From positions 1 to 5,904 of the forward strand of contig JAFTHD010000195.1 of assembly GCA_017457585.1 (NCBI GenBank): 5,904 nt of DNA, in the 5' to 3' direction. Both the position numbers and the translations under genes were made by a program. Positions 4,982 through 5,904 of this stretch are shown piece after piece. Source of the DNA: Bacillota bacterium (lineage in GTDB: Bacteria; Bacillota_A; Clostridia; Peptostreptococcales; Anaerovoracaceae). Under the pieces are notes generated by a model. It worked only from the letters and a program-made list of their open reading frames with translations. It had not been told where the DNA came from and searched no databases. The first letter of the stretch is position 1. Each line of letters starts with the position of its first letter.

Positions 4982-5904
4982 CTAATTCAGCGCCTTTTTC
5001 AGCACCTCAAGATTATCTTTCATCATGCCCGTATAGGATGCTCCCGCTTCCACATCATCTGACGTTACCGCCTGCATGGAATTCATGCTCAGCACGTCCG
5101 TATCAGGTGATTCTGCTGCCATGATGATTGTCTCAGCGATTCTGCCGTCGCTGGTTTCCGTAGTCAGAACGGCCGGAAGCTGCAGCTCTTCAAGCTTGTT
5201 TGCCAGGAAAGTGATCGTCTCAAAACTGGCCTCCGTTTCGGCCGAGCATCCTGCAAAGGCGGCGTAATACTGAATGTCGTAATCGTCCGTCATATATCTG
5301 AAAGGGAACCTGTCTCCAAAGAGCAGCGTATCAAACTTCGCACCTGCTACTGCCTTCTCATATTCATGGTCCAGCGCCCTAAGCTCTGCGATGTACGCTG
5401 CTGCGTTATCCTTGTAACCTTGCGCGTTGTCTGCGTCTATACGGCACAGGGTTCCCGAAATTTTATCGACCAGCTTCTCCGCATTTCTTAAAGAGAGCCA
5501 AACGTGCTCGTCGTATTCAGGCTCCTCTTCATCGCCTGCTTCCGCTTCCATGCCCTCCACTTCTTCCTCTTCTTTGGCACTATCGCCTATTGACTCCAGG
5601 AGATTGATGGAGATCATCTCAGGATTGGTCGCTTCCTGAAGTGCGTCCTCTACCCAGTTATCCGATTCTCCGCCTGCATAGATGAAAAGGTCGCAGTCTG
5701 AGATCTTCTGAATGTCCTGCGCCGTAGGCTGAAAGCTGTGAAGGTCTACCCCATCATCCAAGAGCAACGTCACCTCTGCTCCTGCCGGGTTATCGCCGAG
5801 CACATTCATCCCCCAATCGTACGCAGGGAAGATGGTTGCGACGATTTTGAGGGAGGCATCCTCCGTCTCCACACTGTCCTTCTGGCTTCCACAGCCTGCA
5901 AGCA
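4982..5904 (-). CDS. znuA: Metal ABC transporter solute-binding lipoprotein, ZnuA/AdcA type, 5' end outside the window
   Basis: An extracellular lipid-anchored metal-binding protein (cluster A-I). The visible frame runs to the window edge and begins LAGCGSQKDS: LAGC is a lipobox, so the start and signal peptide lie beyond 5904. The GTG at 5872 (V1 below) is an internal valine codon. Domain order: first lobe LKIVATIFPAYDW (8-20); GVDLHSFQPT (41-50) with metal ligand H45; an acidic loop (about 97-122); YDEHVWLSLRNA (120-131) with ligand H123; a long linking helix (145-175); FGDRFPFRYM (185-194); AGCSAETEASFETI (207-220); TTETSDGRIAETI (237-249); NSMQAV (264-269). The third metal histidine of classic ZnuA (FH.A.GY) is replaced by glycine (G186), and the loop is rich in Glu without His. 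The metal is therefore unproven. First gene visible in the operon, 9 nt before the ATPase; the operon promoter is outside. Confidence 0.92.
   Translation of the reverse strand, partial: LAGCGSQKDSVETEDASLKIVATIFPAYDWGMNVLGDNPAGAEVTLLLDDGVDLHSFQPTAQDIQKISDCDLFIYAGGESDNWVEDALQEATNPEMISINLLESIGDSAKEEEEVEGMEAEAGDEEEPEYDEHVWLSLRNAEKLVDKISGTLCRIDADNAQGYKDNAAAYIAELRALDHEYEKAVAGAKFDTLLFGDRFPFRYMTDDYDIQYYAAFAGCSAETEASFETITFLANKLEELQLPAVLTTETSDGRIAETIIMAAESPDTDVLSMNSMQAVTSDDVEAGASYTGMMKDNLEVLKKALN

Noticed and set aside
5870..5872. GTG as the start of the binding protein
   Set aside because: The frame continues upstream through LAGCGSQKDS to the window edge, showing a lipobox, so GTG is an internal codon and the gene is partial.

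Overview
The window looks like a chromosomal segment of a low-to-mid GC Gram-positive anaerobe, most likely a member of the Clostridia (Lachnospiraceae or Anaerovoracaceae-like). This rests on the strong AGGAGG-type ribosome binding sites, two lipoproteins with Gram-positive-style lipoboxes (LASC, LAGC), a NimA-like flavin protein paired with a MocR regulator, and a metal-binding protein of the 'GDRFPF...YYAAF.GCSAETEASFETI' type. I recall that type from clostridial proteins. The lineage is an inference; no marker gene is present.

Layout. (1) Positions 1-96 look like one end of an insertion sequence, tentatively IS30-like. It has a terminal-repeat-like stretch, a possible promoter, and a leader hairpin that covers a good AGGAGG site at the very edge of the window. 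The sequence has apparently cut off the 3' end of the next gene. (2) Positions 64-1323 (-) encode a MocR/PdxR-type regulator (GntR winged helix plus aminotransferase-like domain) that ends about 50 residues too early. (3) Positions 1433-1909 (+) encode a divergent NimA-like FMN-binding protein of the pyridoxamine-phosphate-oxidase superfamily. The two genes share a 109-bp intergenic region with overlapping divergent promoter elements, and a strong intrinsic terminator follows at 1954-1984. (4) Positions 2067-2993 (+) encode a membrane protein made of two tandem YdcZ-type DMT repeats. (5) Positions 2995-5904 (-) hold a metal-uptake operon transcribed leftward: solute-binding lipoprotein (5' end outside the window), ATPase, permease, then a small cysteine-containing lipoprotein. 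The four genes are joined by a 9-nt gap and two start/stop overlaps.

How the genes work together. The operon encodes a complete zinc/manganese-family ABC importer (binding protein, membrane channel, ATPase). The uncharacterised lipoprotein is translationally coupled to the permease and probably works with the importer at the cell surface. The MocR regulator, if still functional, would be expected to control the divergent flavoprotein gene in response to a pyridoxal-phosphate-type ligand. The insertion may have uncoupled that control.

The most interesting points are the IS-like interruption with its self-silencing leader, the binding protein that lacks the usual third metal histidine and has a Glu-rich loop in place of a His-rich one, and the unnamed lipoprotein of the metal operon. 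I see no CRISPR array, tRNA, rRNA, phage genes or defence system in the window.
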